A stretch of DNA of 64,000 nucleotides, from the NCBI GenBank assembly GCA_019321725.1, contig CM033111.1:9672001-9736000 (forward strand), in the 5' to 3' direction. Below are positions 1-11,424 of the stretch, piece by piece. How positions within the stretch are numbered: the first letter of the stretch is position 1; every line of letters starts with the position of its first letter. A program made the position numbers and the translations under genes. The stretch comes from Paulownia fortunei (taxonomy: Eukaryota; Streptophyta; Magnoliopsida; Lamiales; Paulowniaceae). A model generated the notes under the pieces. The model worked only from the letters and a program-made list of their open reading frames with translations. It searched no databases and was not told the origin of the DNA.

Positions 1-1
1 A

Positions 2-2578
2 CAGAATGGGTTAATAGAATCTTTTATTAAAAGATTAAAATTAATTGCTAGACTTTTACTTATGAGAACAAAGTTACCCAATTCTGCTTGGGGACATGCC
101 ATATTGCATGCAGCAACACTGATTCGCATAAGACTAACTGCATATCATAAGTATTCCCCATTATAATTTGCCACTGGTCAAGAACCATAAATCTCTCATC
201 TAAGAATTTTTGGTTGTGCAGTTTATGTCCCAATTGCTCCACCACAACACACTAAGATGGATCCTCAAAGAAGACTGAGAATTTACGTAGAATTTGAATA
301 TCTGTCAATTATTAAATATTTCGAACCCTTGACGGGTGATATTTTCATAGCACAATTTGCCGATTGCCATTTTGATGAGGCAATTTTCCCAGCATTAGGG
401 GGAGAGAAACAACAGTTGGAAAAATAAGAAATTTCATGGAATGCATCATCATTATCTCATTTTGATCCTCGTACAAATCAATGTGAATTGAAAGTTCAAA
501 AAATTATTCACTTGCAAAATATTGCAAATCAATTACTTAATGCATTTACTGATATTAAAAAAGTGACAAAATCACATATACCAGCTATCGATGCTCTTAT
601 TCGTATTGATGTCCCAACAAGACAAATTACTAATACACTAGTAAATGAGTCTAAGACACGCCAGAAATGTGGTAGACCCATTGGTTCCAAAGATAAAAAT
701 CCAAGAAAGAAAAAGAAGCAAAATAAGCAAGTTAGCACTTTTAAAGTTATTGGTACTGCTCCTAAAGAATCTAAACCAGAAATAATTGACATAACTGAGG
801 AAATAACCTCGGAAGAGATTCAGTTATCTGAAAATGATGATGATAAAGAGATTTCAATAAGTTATGTCACTTCAGAAAAAAGATGGAACATAAATAAAAT
901 TATTGTCGACAACATATTTGCATCTGCAGTAGCTCTTGAAATTATAACATAAAATGAGAATCATGAACCAAAGTCTGTTGATGAATGTCTACAAAGAAAT
1001 GATTGGCCAAAATGGAAAGACGCAATACAGACAGAGTTAAGTTCACTTGAAAAATATCAAGTTTTCGGACCTATCGTCGAAACACCTAAAGGTGTAAAAC
1101 CTATTGGCTACAAGTGGGTATTTGTACGAAAATATAACGAGAAAAATGAAATTGTTAGATACAAAGCACGACTTATAGCACAAGGTTTCTCACAGAGACC
1201 AAATGTTGATTATGAGGAGACATATTCTCTGGTGGTGGATGCAATAACATTTAAATTTTTACTTAGCCTGGCAATTTTAAAAGGACTTCATATACATCTA
1301 ATGGATGTTGTAACAACTTATTTATATTGATCACTTGATAGTGACATTTATATGAAAGTTCCTGAAGGATTAAAACTTCCTAAAGAATATAATTCAAAAT
1401 CTCGGGAAATATATTCAATTAAGTTACAAAGATCTTTGTATGGATTAAAGCAATTTGGACGTATGTGGTATAACCGTCTCAGTGAATATCTTTTAAAAAA
1501 AGGATATATCAACAATCTTATTTGTCTATATGTTTTTATTAAGAAGTCAAAGTCTAGATTTGCTATTGTCGCTGTATATGTTGATGATTTAAATATCATT
1601 GGGACTACTGAAGAGATTATAAAGATGGTAACATTGTTGAAAGATGAATTTGAAATGAAAGATTTAGGAAAAATAAAATTTTACCTTGGGTTGCAGATCG
1701 AGTATTTAACTGGAGGAATTTTTGTTCATCAATCAAATTATACTGAAAAGGTATTAAAATATTTTAACATGGATAAATCCTATCCAATGAGTTCTCCCAT
1801 GGTTGTTCGATCCCTTGATGTGAAAAAAGATCCTTTTCATCCTTGACATGATGATGAAGAAACTCTTGGTTCTGAAGTACCATATCTTAGTGCTATTGGT
1901 GCACTAGCATATCTTGCTAATTGTACAAGACCTAACATAGCATTCTCTGTTAATTTACTAGCAAGATATAGTTTTTTTCCAACTAGAAGATATTGGAACG
2001 ATGTTAAACAGGTCCTTCAATATCTCAGGGGAACAATAGATATGGGTTTATTTTATTTAAAGGATTCAAAGTCAGAATTGATTGGATATGCTGATGCTGG
2101 ATATTTGTCTGATTCACACAAAGCACAATCACAAATAGGTTATTTGTTTACATATGGTGGAACAGCTATTTCTCAGCGCTCTATAAAGCAAACTCTTACA
2201 GCAACTTCTTTGAATCATGCTGAAATCTTAGCAATACATGAAGCAAGTCGAGAATGTGTATGGTTGAGATTTCTTGTTCAACATATCCGAGAAACTTGTG
2301 ATCTTTCATTTAACAAAGAAAGTCAAACAGTGCTATATGGAGATATTGCAGCATGTATAGCCCAAATTAAAGGAGATTACATTAAAGGAGATAGAATTAA
2401 GCATATTTCACCAAAGTTCTTTTTCACGCATAAACTCCAAAAGAAAGGGGATATAGATGTCCATCAGATTCGCTCTGGTAACAACTTGGCAGATCTATTC
2501 ACAAAGATATTACCCACTGCATCATTTGAAAAGTCGAGATATGATATTAAAATGCGTCGACATAAAGATATTATATAA
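2..2578 (+). pseudogene. copia pol fragment: integrase C-terminus, reverse transcriptase, RNase H
   Basis: One reading frame (starting at base 2) stays open in sense throughout, broken only by stop codons, for example near 165, 188, 427, 950, 1327 and 1844. Reading it shows an integrase tail (NGLIESFIKRLKLIARLLLM), a linker, the reverse transcriptase opening (YKWVFVRKY...YKARLIAQGF), the YGLKQ block, the catalytic YVDD box near 1579, and RNase H with a first Asp in GYADAGY and a Glu in HAEILAIHEASRE. The usual YEDN box reads YGDI, so its acidic residue is kept. No frameshift was seen. It is an element enzyme for cDNA synthesis and insertion, now dead because of the stops. The family match is firm; the lineage within copia is not resolved. 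Confidence 0.88.
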
Positions 2579-2787
2579 ATGAGGGAGAGCATATACGCAC
2601 TGTACTCTTTTCCTTGATCAAGGTTTTTATCCAACTGGGTTTTTCCTGGCAAGGTTTTTAATGAGATAGTTTATAACGCATATTTATACAAGAATGATGT
2701 ACTATTTTTCCTTCACTAAAATTTTTTCCCACAGGGTTTTTTTTCTTAATAAGGTTTTAACGAGGTATATTCTTTGTACATGGACAT

Positions 2788-2798
2788 CTAAGGGGGAG
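2788..2798 (+). other. polypurine tract of copia element
   Basis: The run CTAAGGGGGAG lies immediately before the LTR, the position where plus-strand DNA synthesis is primed in LTR elements. Confidence 0.75.
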
Positions 2799-3109
2799 TA
2801 TTATGAATATATGTCTAATCAAGTAGAAAAATATCTTATTAATATTAGGTAAATGTCAAATCAAATATGGATGTCCAACTCATTTTTTAATTTATCATAT
2901 TATTATATGGTGTATTTATTTATTTTGTATGTCTATAAATAAAGACAAATTTGTAATGAAAACACACAAGTGAAAACAAGAAAAAGAAAATATTATTTCT
3001 ATTTTCTTTATTCTTCATTTCTTACTCTCTATATTCTTAATTTCAAATTAGTAGTATTTCATTTGTTTTGCAACAGACAGCGCTTTTTTTAATAATTTAT
3101 GTTCCAACA
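2799..3109 (+). repeat. 3' LTR of copia element
   Basis: Begins TATTATGAAT (canonical TGTT with one G-to-A change) directly after the polypurine tract and ends TTCCAACA, giving about 311 bp. AT-rich, with AATAAA-like and TATA-like runs around 2930-2945. No second LTR is in the window to confirm the ends, so the boundaries rest on the tract and the terminal dinucleotides. Confidence 0.6.
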
Positions 3110-3309
3110 TTTAATATGACTATAGGAAAGAAACAAGAAAAATCTTCTAGTTAGTACATAGTTGACAAGGCATGATTTTTGCATAGATGAACATGTAAAA
3201 TGCTAAAAAACCCTTTCGACTAGTAGCGGATGAGATAGGTTACATGAGTTTTTCCTGCCAATCTTACCATTGCAATTGTAATCACAAATATTGTAATCTG
3301 TGTTGCAAT

Positions 3310-3893
3310 TAGAGGTGTGCACAGTTTAAATTACTAGTTAAATCGCATGAAAATTAAAATTTTGGTATAAATCAAGCTACCAACACCTTTCTTTGATTTC
3401 CATTATGTTATACTGTAATTCGCACCAGCACAATGTCGTGCCTCACAAATAGCCATCGTAAGCCCTCCCTCTGACCACTCAAACACTATTTGGCTATAAA
3501 TTGACCCTAAACTTAGTGCTTCCCAAATATCCCCTATTTTGAAAACCCTAGCCAACCAAATAAGGTGATTTTCTTAATGTTTTTAGTCTATCTCTACTTA
3601 TTTTCATTTGTTTACTAATTATCATTGGTTGGTACTGATGGAGATGGTGAGCAAAATTTGGTTCTACATAAAACGTCGTATCGAGTTAATATGGTTCTTA
3701 ATGAAATGCAGGAACATTTGAGTTTTTTTATTTTTGGAAAGTTCAATTTTATCGTTATCAAACCAAAATTACAAAAATAAATATTCGATAATTACCAAAC
3801 TGATTAATTTGTTTGATATTTAATTTTGTAAAATTCCATACTAAAATTTTGATTTAAAATTTTGATTATAGCATAATCACATGCACACCCCTA
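3310..3893. mobile_element. hAT-like MITE candidate
   Basis: The left end reads TAGAGGTGTGCACAG and the right end is the inverse of TAGGGGTGTGCATG, a short terminal inverted repeat resembling plant hAT termini. The 584-bp interior is AT-rich without coding sequence. The flanking 8-mers agree at only about four of eight positions, so a target duplication is not convincing. The right end abuts the G3BP-like fragment. Confidence 0.4.
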
Positions 3894-3894
3894 A

Positions 3895-4140
3895 TCGAAA
3901 CCCCTCCCATCCTTAAACTCACACATTTTTGAACCCAGAATCTCTTCTAGATTGAAATTTTCTTTGAAAATTTGTTGACCTCTTAAAGACAAAGATATAG
4001 GAGCCTACCACCTATTACTGGATACGCCTCTAAAGCCTTTTACATAGAACTTGCCTCCTCATATTCTACATAGCTAAAGCAAAAATCCTTCTTGTTAGTT
4101 GCTTCTATCTTGAACTCCATTACTCTTGGTTTTCTCATAG
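3895..4140 (-). pseudogene. NTF2/RRM (G3BP-like) protein fragment: end of RRM and Gly/Arg-rich tail
   Basis: On the minus strand the frame reads NKKDFCFSYVEYEEASSM, a stop, then KALEAYPVIGGR. This matches the second half of the RRM in plant G3BP-like proteins (RNP1-like GFCFGFVEFE block followed by ASSMQ and an IGGR motif). Further on, a stretch corresponding to the Arg/Gly-rich C-terminal tail is recognisable but carries stops. Upstream exons are absent here. Family members bind RNA and carry an N-terminal NTF2-like domain; only about 80 residues' worth remain, so this is a dead fragment. A second fragment of the same gene type lies at 7400-7862. Identification is from memory of the family pattern. 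Confidence 0.6.
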
Positions 4141-4199
4141 TAGAGGAACAATAAAAAAATTTATAAGAAAAACTCTCCACGATACACAATCTTTTAATT

Positions 4200-5793
4200 C
4201 ACTATAAGAAATTTGTATTTTAGCTAGGAACTTTTTCGTCGCTAACATCCACATTTTTGTCGCTAATATATTTTAGCGACGAAAAATTTCCTTAACTAAA
4301 ATCGCCGCAATAAGACCGTCGTAAAAAATTTTGGTAACAAAAATTCGACTGACGTCGCAAAGTTTAGCGATTAATATCTTTGTTGCAAAAATCCAAAATT
4401 TCATCGCTAAATAATCACATAGCAAGGCAATCCGTATAAACTTTCGTCGCTAAAATATATATATATATAAAATAAATATTTAATATTTAGTGACAAAATT
4501 TGCATCATTCGTCGCTTAACTTAACGACGAAAAGTCATAATTCGTCGCTAAATTAATAAAATTTTCAAAAAAAATATAAAAATGTTTTAGCGATGAAATT
4601 TGAGTTTTCGTCGCTAACCTTTTCACCAAATATGAATAATTCATCACTAAACTTAGCGATGAAAAGAATAATTCGTCACTAAATTAATAAGATTTTCAAA
4701 AAAAATATGAAAAAATTTTAGCGACGAATTTTCACTAAGTTAAGAAAATATTTTAAAAATAGAGAAATTTTAGCGACAAATAGTGAAAATTCATTGCTAA
4801 AATTAGATTTTTTTAAAAAAAATTATTTATTTTGATCTTTTTATCCTGTTTTAAACAACAAATTCAAATTATACCCTATTTTAAACAACAAATCCAGGTG
4901 GCTGCTGCGCAAGGCAATGTCGGTGGCAGTGGAAGAGCACAGAGGCGGCAGAGCAGAGGTCAACGAGGCGTGGCTGTGGGAGCAACGGTGGCGGCCGAGG
5001 AAAGTGTTGTACCAGGCAGCTACTGCGCGGGGCGGTGGCGATGGCAGTGGAAGATCACGAAAGCGGTGGCGCGCCTGAGGGAGAGAGAGAGAGAAGAGGA
5101 TGAGAGTTTTCAATCAGGGAAGAAAGGAAAAAGGGGAAAGATAAAACCTGACCTGTTAACGACGAATCACAGGAACATCATGTTAGCAACGAATCTTTCG
5201 CAAGTCGTTGCTAACATATTTATTAAAAATAATAATTAAATGACACTTAGCGACAACATGCAAAATATTATCGCTAACATTGCCACTTAGCGACGACAAC
5301 TTCAAAAAGTCATCGCTAAGGCAAGAAAAATTCAAAAAAATAAAAATTAAATCACTCTTAGTGACATTAATATGAATGTCGTCGCTAAGTTTTAAAAAAT
5401 TTAGTGACGGAATGTAAAAATCATTGCAAAACGTTAGGAAAACTAAAAGAAAATTAGATTTTTTTTAGCAATGAAATTGATAATAGTCATCGCTAAAATA
5501 GAAAAATAAATATAAATTTATATATTTTTTAAAGTTAACAACGATACTTCCGTAAAATGGTTGCTAACAGACAATTTTGGCCATGATATCCAAAATGTTT
5601 CGTCACTAATATTTGTGAAAAATAGAATAAATGTACATTTAAAGTTAGTGACAATGTGCTTCATGTCGTCGCTAATATTTTGATCATATTTCGCGATGTT
5701 TTTTAATCAATTTATCGTTAATAGTTATCTAAGCGATGAAAATCAGTTGTCGTCGCTAAAATTTCGTCGCTATTTTCTCTTTTTCCTACAATG
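4200..5793. mobile_element. non-autonomous CACTA (En/Spm-type) transposon
   Basis: The left terminus is CACTATAAGAAA and the right terminus is the inverse of CATTGTAGGAAA, matching the CACTA...TAGTG class. Flanking trinucleotides are ATT (4197-4199) and ATC (5794-5796), a near-match to the expected 3-bp target duplication. The interior has dozens of copies of TTAGCGACGA/TCGTCGCTAA in both orientations, typical of the subterminal repeats bound by the transposase. The centre (about 4900-5110) is a GC-rich island with GGTGGC-like repeats. No transposase is encoded, so movement would need an autonomous partner. Confidence 0.85.
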
Positions 5794-6105
5794 ATCGGTA
5801 ATAATTTCAAATTTGGGTTAACTTGTTAGGTCTTTAAATTCATCACTCGGAGTGATATTATTTGGGATAAGTAGGGAAGTATTTGACAAAATATCGTCCA
5901 TATATGAAATTATCATAAAACTCATTATTCAAGATTGTATCAATACAAATTCATTTACATGATTAGCCATGTATGGAAAAATCATGGAAAGAAGTTAGTA
6001 TATGTTATCAATTTTTAATAAATATAACTTTATTGTATTATGGATAATATCCGGTAATAATTACTATCATAATTCTCAAGTGATAATAATAAAGGTTATT
6101 GAATT

Positions 6106-6432
6106 GCCATCGGGGTACAGCTCAACTGGTGGATCAATCAACATGTTTCTCGTTTCCAGCGGCAGAATGGGGGTTCAAATCCTGGTGGGAACCTGCGGCT
6201 GAATTTCAGTATGGAGCAATCACTGTGCTGCCAGTGGGACCCTGCGGCCGGAGTTTAGTATGAAACAATTACTTTGGAGGCGGCTCCTTGTGCGCAGAAG
6301 TGTACAATCATGGGTAGAACCTGTGATCTAGTTAAAACATATCCCACGATTTATCTCCTCCTAGTTGTTTGGGCAAGTGGGACTGAGTGGTGTAAGTTAG
6401 GAAGTTGGGTATAAAAAAAATAAAATAAAAGA
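6106..6432 (+). mobile_element. tRNA-derived SINE with 18-bp target duplication
   Basis: A tRNA-like head contains an RNA polymerase III A box (about 6117-6129, ACAGCTCAACTGG) and B box (6172-6182, GGTTCAAATCC). A tRNA-unrelated body follows, ending in an A-rich tail (about 6414-6432). The 18 bases at 6088-6105 and 6433-6450 are identical except for one T/C difference, so the element ends are well fixed. SINEs have no protein and depend on a LINE reverse transcriptase; a decayed LINE lies at 49.3-53.0 kb, though no link between the two is shown. The head is too diverged to be a working tRNA gene. Confidence 0.88.
6117..6182 (+). promoter_or_regulatory. internal Pol III promoter (A and B boxes) of SINE
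   Basis: A box at 6117-6129 and B box at 6172-6182, about 43 bases apart. The B box differs from the GGTTCGANTCC consensus by an A in place of G, possibly a deaminated CpG. Confidence 0.75.
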
Positions 6433-6434
6433 AA

Positions 6435-6690
6435 TAAAGGTTATCGAATTAACCAAAGATTAGGTACTATTATTCTCTGTTGTATATTTACCAAAACTTT
6501 AATCATATCATAGCACGTGGTCATTTAGATCATGATTTTATAAGAAAGCAACAACTAAATCTTAAGGGTGAGCTCACAAAGGTTATCGAAGTAAAAGAAG
6601 ATTAGGTATTAACATACTTACCAAAACATTAATGGTATCATATTACTTGGGAATTGTTTGGATCATGGTTGTTTAAATTTGGTGAAATAA
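6435..6690. repeat. diverged local tandem duplication
   Basis: The sequence from about 6435 (AAAGGTTATCGAATTAACC, then AAGATTAGGTA, TTTACCAAAAC and TTAATCATATCATA) recurs from about 6578 with the same blocks in the same order, roughly 140 bp apart. The SINE target site lies at the start of the first unit. Confidence 0.65.
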
Positions 6691-7365
6691 AAAACAGAAC
6701 AATCATCTCTTCGTACACATATATGGTGGTGATAAAGTCTGGAATCAATAGCTCTATTTTTATTTTTTTTTTAATTTTATGTTATTTGATAAATAAAATT
6801 AGCCAAAATCCTTAAATGCCATTTTTGGCCAGGTAAATTAAAACTGAAAAGCTGAAAAGTAGATGTCGGGTCGATTTGACAACAATACTGAAACAACTTT
6901 TTCTGTGTAAATTGAAGTCGAAAAGTTTTCGAATGGATGGAATTGACCAATTTGGATGATTTTGATAATGATATAAATGATTAGAAATAAAAAAGAGCTT
7001 CTTTTTTTGCGTTTCATGCAAGGGTTGAGAACACCACTTCATGTGCATTACATGAGATAGCAATAACGTACATGATTGCACATAAACACTAATACACTAT
7101 TAAAGTGGTACTTATATCATGCTCAGTGATAATTTTTGGACCAATAAAGTGTCAATTGGACCCATAAATTATTGTCATCCATTAAGAGGATGCCTTAATA
7201 AATAATTAAAGCCAATTGTAAACCCACTCTTAGAATTACTATGACAAAGTGAAAAAAATTAGAGTAACTTATTTCTTCAAGAAGAATCAATATTTATGTA
7301 TATTATATGACCATAAAAAAGAATAATAAGAATGGTTTGGCTGGTAGCTGATGAGACATGTCGCC
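6691..7365. other. no identifiable feature
   Basis: AT-rich sequence with short T and A runs. An open frame at 6812-7081 (minus) has no recognisable domain and unremarkable composition. I see no gene or element here. Confidence 0.5.
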
Positions 7366-7399
7366 TCAGCAGACCGGAAAGAATGAAAAATTATTTTCT

Positions 7400-7862
7400 A
7401 TTTTGATGTTGATTGGATATCTTGGTTGCATAAACGATCCTCCAATCCTATCGCCAAGCACACTCCACAAAGCCAAAACAAAATCCTTGTTGTCTATTAC
7501 TTCAACTTGATTTCCATCACTCTTGATTGTTCTATATATGTTGATTGTGGAGTAAGGCTTCAATAGCATTCATTAGAATGGCCTTTAAATATTTTTCATA
7601 TATAACAATAAACTTCTCACCATCTTGGTTATTTCCATTTAAGAGCTAAATTAGAAATTGAAACTAGTTCATAGTTGTTGGGTTTAATGCTTTATGTATT
7701 TTGGTGGATCTTTCATAGTACTTACTAATGGAGGTGGATAGTTTTGGAGATCCATCAAATAAGACTTCTTTGGTAGTTGTTCATTTTGGACATTGAACTC
7801 AATCACCACCTGTGTATCATCCTATACTTGGTCAACGACCTCATATGTAGGATCTTTTTTTT
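7400..7862 (-). pseudogene. second NTF2/RRM (G3BP-like) fragment: acidic linker and part of RRM
   Basis: Minus strand, 7862 down to about 7700, reads like the linker of plant G3BP-like proteins (EVVDQV, a stop, DDTQVVIEF, then the hallmark PKKSY). From about 7540 to 7430 a partial RRM follows: KSDGNQVEVIDNKDF, then after a frameshift FCFGFVEC and an IGGR-like block. The start of the RRM is missing or unreadable. It overlaps in protein space with the fragment at 3895-4140, so the two are separate copies, not exons of one gene. Stops and shifts make it non-functional. Confidence 0.55.
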
Positions 7863-8024
7863 TAACAGTTAGCACATCTCTATACTCAGGTGGGTTACAA
7901 CTTGATTGTGTGTTATGAGACGCCTTTAGAAGGTATCAAAAAGAATATATTGTGATCTGTCGTAACTTACCCCTAATCATTGGGTCTACGTGTTTTGACT
8001 GTATGTTATGAGACGTCTTTATTT

Positions 8025-8770
8025 GATGTTAAATTTTATGCCCATCAAATTGGAGCTGTAGAAACGATTAAGTTGAGATATGAGAAAGATTGGCCAATTT
8101 CTTGTGATTTATTCATGATCCTTATTTATACACCCTGATTCAAAAAAAATTATCGAATCACCCCATCTCACCATTTCAACTTCTTGATCACAAACCCAGA
8201 TCACAGATAGAGGCAAAAAACTAAAAGGTAAAAAAATATCAAGAAGAAGAAAAAAAAAAGATACGATCATGATAGGCTTAGCTACAGCATTTTGGTTTAT
8301 TTGCCCTATTTTCTTGACACAAAAACTGCCATTAGAACATTAGTTATTTCCAAGTGTTGCAAGCTTTTAATGACTTTATTACCATGTCTTGATCTCTAGT
8401 TGTCTAAATTTCTCACTGAAAGTTTTGATTCATGCGATGGCATTTTCCCTAGTCAAGAATTCCAGTGTTGTTGCCGTTTGAGTCATATGTTAACCATGTT
8501 TTTGAAATCCTCTTAAGTACACAACAGCTGCACATCATAGCTTTTTAGGGTAGTTAGAAAGAGATGCACCTATCAATAAGATATGCATCTTTTCGATAGG
8601 AGATGTAATTTTTCTTAATGAGATTTGATAGAACATATACTTTTTCGACAAGATAAACCAAACAATATTTATTTCTCCTACTTGACTTTGATTCTTAACG
8701 AGATTTATCCTATCTTTCTTATTCTTAAGAAAAAGCTCAATAACGGGGGTAAGGGAGATTAAATCTGATG
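8025..8770 (+). pseudogene. F-box protein fragment, copy 1
   Basis: A 44-codon open stretch at 8265-8396 reads DHDRLSYSILVYLPYFLDTK, then TAIRTLVISKCCKLL, ending LLPCLDL. This is the plant F-box pattern (DRLS..P.SIL..ILSFL.TK.A..TSVLSKRW..LW..LP.LDL), the module that binds Skp1 in SCF ubiquitin ligases. Changes include loss of the usual Pro and of the RW pair (here CC). A Lys-rich leader precedes it and its ATG has become ATA. The surrounding sequence (8025-8770) is repeated in copy 2 at 20390-27433. No substrate-binding repeats follow in frame. Confidence 0.65.
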
Positions 8771-8984
8771 GTAATGTGATCCTTTTGCGAAGAAAGGCAT
8801 GAGCTTTCAGCAAGAGAATCAAGCAGGGCAGTGTGTGTCCCATGTTTTATCTGCTATGAATCTCTATGGAGGAACTTTTAGAATACAAGCATCCTACAGC
8901 CTGGATTGAATTTGAGAAGGGTCTTATATTAAGGAGGTTGGATCTCCTCAACAGCTCACCAATTATGGCCATCGATAATGTCAA
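8771..8984. other. spacer between F-box copy 1 and minisatellite
   Basis: Unique-looking sequence without coding potential. The homology to F-box copy 2 stops near 8770 (27433 in the other copy). Confidence 0.4.
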
Positions 8985-9217
8985 TGAGTCCGACCTTCCG
9001 AATTAATGAACAGTCTGCTCAATTAATTAGAGGCGAATGGCTTAGATAAATTAGGAACTCGGGAATCGGACCTCCAGTAACTAAGGGGCAACGCCTTAAA
9101 TGAATTAGGAGCTTACGAATCGGACCTCAAGAAACTAAAGGCAAATGCTTGAAAAATATTTGGAGCTCGGGAATCCGACCTCTAGAAACTAAAGACGAAT
9201 GTCTAAAATGAAATTAG
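8985..9217. repeat. ~55-bp minisatellite, left part
   Basis: Diverged tandem units share a core like TTAGGAGCTCGGGAATC, a CGACCTC block, an ACTAAAGGCGAA block and a GCCTTAAATGAA block. About four units are seen before the copia insertion; the array resumes at 19153. Confidence 0.75.
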
Positions 9218-11424
9218 GGTTGGGTTCGCTATAATCGCAGGAGTATACGCAGCGGAAAATTAAATTTTTTTTTTATCAAACATAAATTTAACCCCTTTGA
9301 TTCAAAAATAATTTTAACGATCGCGCTTATTCAAGTGAATATATAAATAAATATAAAATCGGATTATACCTTTCGTGCACTCCGGTTGTTGTAGGGAATG
9401 AAGCAATCAATTGCTTATCCTGGACTATCAGAACTCGCAGGGATCCAAGTGTCTCCCCTCTATCAGGTCCACGATACGAAAAATAACACCGATCAAAAAG
9501 ATTCGCTAGTATCCTTTTAATTGTTTACTAATCTAGAAACGGAGTATATTTTCAAAAACAATAAAGATAGATTCTTTAAATTCTTGAAACAATAATATGA
9601 AGAAAATAATAAGAAACTGATTTTCTTTCTTTCTTTCTTTTCTTGAAAAGTAAAAATAGAAGACTTTAAACAAAATATTTTTGCTCAAATTTTTGAATTG
9701 AATTATGTAATTTTCATCCCTCATATATATAGGGTTGAAAATTTTAATCATTTTCCAACTCTTGGAAAGTTTTTCTATTTTGAACTATTTCAAAACCTTA
9801 TCTTGGAAGGATTCCAAATCTTTCAAGAACTCTTCTTTTTTCACTCTTCTATTATATGTGGACTAATTTGAGACTACATTAATCATCAAAATTGTCTACA
9901 TACATTGTTGATATTAATTTGAACTCTTCAAATAATATCAAGATAGATATATATCATATATATATACTATAATTATATTTATACATAAATTAAATCTTAG
10001 TGGCCTATTTTATCCTATAAAATTGGTCACTATATTTATTTATCTATAAATATGTTAATTAAATAAATCATATTTATTTAATTTATTCTCTTCATACTTT
10101 AGTGGGCTTCTTAAGTGATCCACATTTATTTTGGACTTGGACTCAAAAATCCCCAAATCAATTCAAATAATTCAATCCCAATTTAATCAATCCAATTGAT
10201 TAATTTAATTTACTCCAATTGGGTTTCCTAATCAAATTAGGTCCAATTAAATAATCCAATTACTTAATTGAATAATTTAATTTAACTATTAAATTAAATA
10301 GAACCCTTATTTAATTAATTGATCAGTATTAATTAATTAATTTTCAACCATTGGATAAAATCTAAAATTAAAAATGTTACTTTTCATAAAGATGTGTGAC
10401 CCTCTTAGGTTCACTACTAAGCTAGTAGTGGGTTTGCAACTTATGAATAACAATTATTCCAATTAATTAATCCGCTTGGAATCAACTCCTTAATTTCAAG
10501 AACCTCACTATCCATGAAAACACCTAGCAAGTAATCATGGCAAACTAGTTTTAGGTGAAATAGCGAGTAAACCTATTTCAGTTGCGAGTACCATACACGT
10601 ACGGTCCTTTCGACAGCTAATCTCCTGATTGAATCTAAGGCATGGATTATAAGTCGAAACCCTAAATGATTCAATTGCTGTGATCCCATTTCAAGTTCCA
10701 ATGATTCTTGATGAATCATAATTCATTCTGCCTTGGCCAAGGTCTTTGAATCACGAACTATGAAAACACAGGAGATTCTCTTGTTTAAAAAAAAAAACAA
10801 GTGTCGAATTCTATGTTGGCCACTGACAAACCTCCATGCACACCAGTGCAACACCCAACATACCCCCTTGTGATTGTCAAGCAATCAGAAGATATATCAA
10901 AGTGCTGCAGGATGCACACAAGGCTACCATCGTGCCTCAAGTCTAAGGACTAGTCGTGTACTATCGCAACACAGAAATTCTTATTTCGACGGGCAAAGCC
11001 TCCAACTAAGAATTTCTTGTGGGCCATATTCGGTGTACTTGTTCCCTAACAAGCACCCACATATATGCACTTACGTCTCTACGCTAATGCCAATGGAATG
11101 TGACATTTTCGTCTCACGAGCATGCATTATATGTACGAGTCTTACTGAGCTATTTGATATCCCATCTCAAAAAACTCTCGACTCGGAACTTATTTAAAAC
11201 CAAAGCCTTAGAGACATGTTCCATGATCGCCATCATATGCGCGACCATGCCCCGTAGCTAAATTTGGTCTAAGGACTTTATCTAATGTGCAAAAATAAAA
11301 AAATGCAAGACATAAGAAAGAAAAATGCTTTTTATTAATATGATTCCAATAAGATTGTCTTTACAAAAGCAAAAGAGTATAATACACCCAATCTAATTGG
11401 GGCGTTGGGCATCCTACTCTAACA
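9218..11424 (-). repeat. 3' LTR of copia element (left copy)
   Basis: About 2207 bp. On the element strand it starts TGTTAGAGTAGG (at 11424) and ends next to GCGAACCCAACC at 9218, where the final CA has become CC. It pairs along its whole length with 16939-19152. It has long AT-rich tracts built from AATTAATTAA-like runs. Confidence 0.93.

Larger units (their letters stand above)
1..3109 (+). mobile_element. Ty1/copia LTR retrotransposon, 3' part only (5' end outside window)
   Basis: The segment enters the window inside the integrase domain and continues through reverse transcriptase and RNase H, an untranslated stretch with the repeated 'aaggttttt' blocks common before copia polypurine tracts, a G-rich polypurine tract and a short LTR. 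Domain order (integrase before reverse transcriptase) is the copia order. The 5' LTR, gag, protease and most of integrase lie upstream of base 1. Expected 5-bp target duplication after the LTR would begin at 3110, but the partner is outside the window. Confidence 0.85.

Noticed and set aside
4832..5239. 135-codon open frame in the CACTA core (and its antisense partner at 4841-5113)
   Set aside because: Composition follows GC-rich simple repeats inside the transposon; no domain, and both strands are open for the same reason.
6106..6190. Possible tRNA gene
   Set aside because: A and B boxes are present, but no cloverleaf can be drawn and the body and A-rich tail with target duplication show a SINE.
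6812..7081. 89-codon minus-strand open frame
   Set aside because: No recognisable motif, ordinary AT-rich chance frame.
8535..8843. 102-codon minus-strand open frame
   Set aside because: Antisense to the F-box duplicate flank; not conserved as a frame in the copy at 27161-27433.
9600..9760. Minus-strand open frame at 9533-9751 and its counterpart at 17254-17448
   Set aside because: Same frame in both LTRs of the copia element, Phe/Lys-rich, no domain; part of the LTR.
10874..11197. Repeated 107-codon open frame (also 18599-18844 and 54210-54494)
   Set aside because: Recurs only because it lies in the LTR, antisense to the element, and is broken at different points in the copies.
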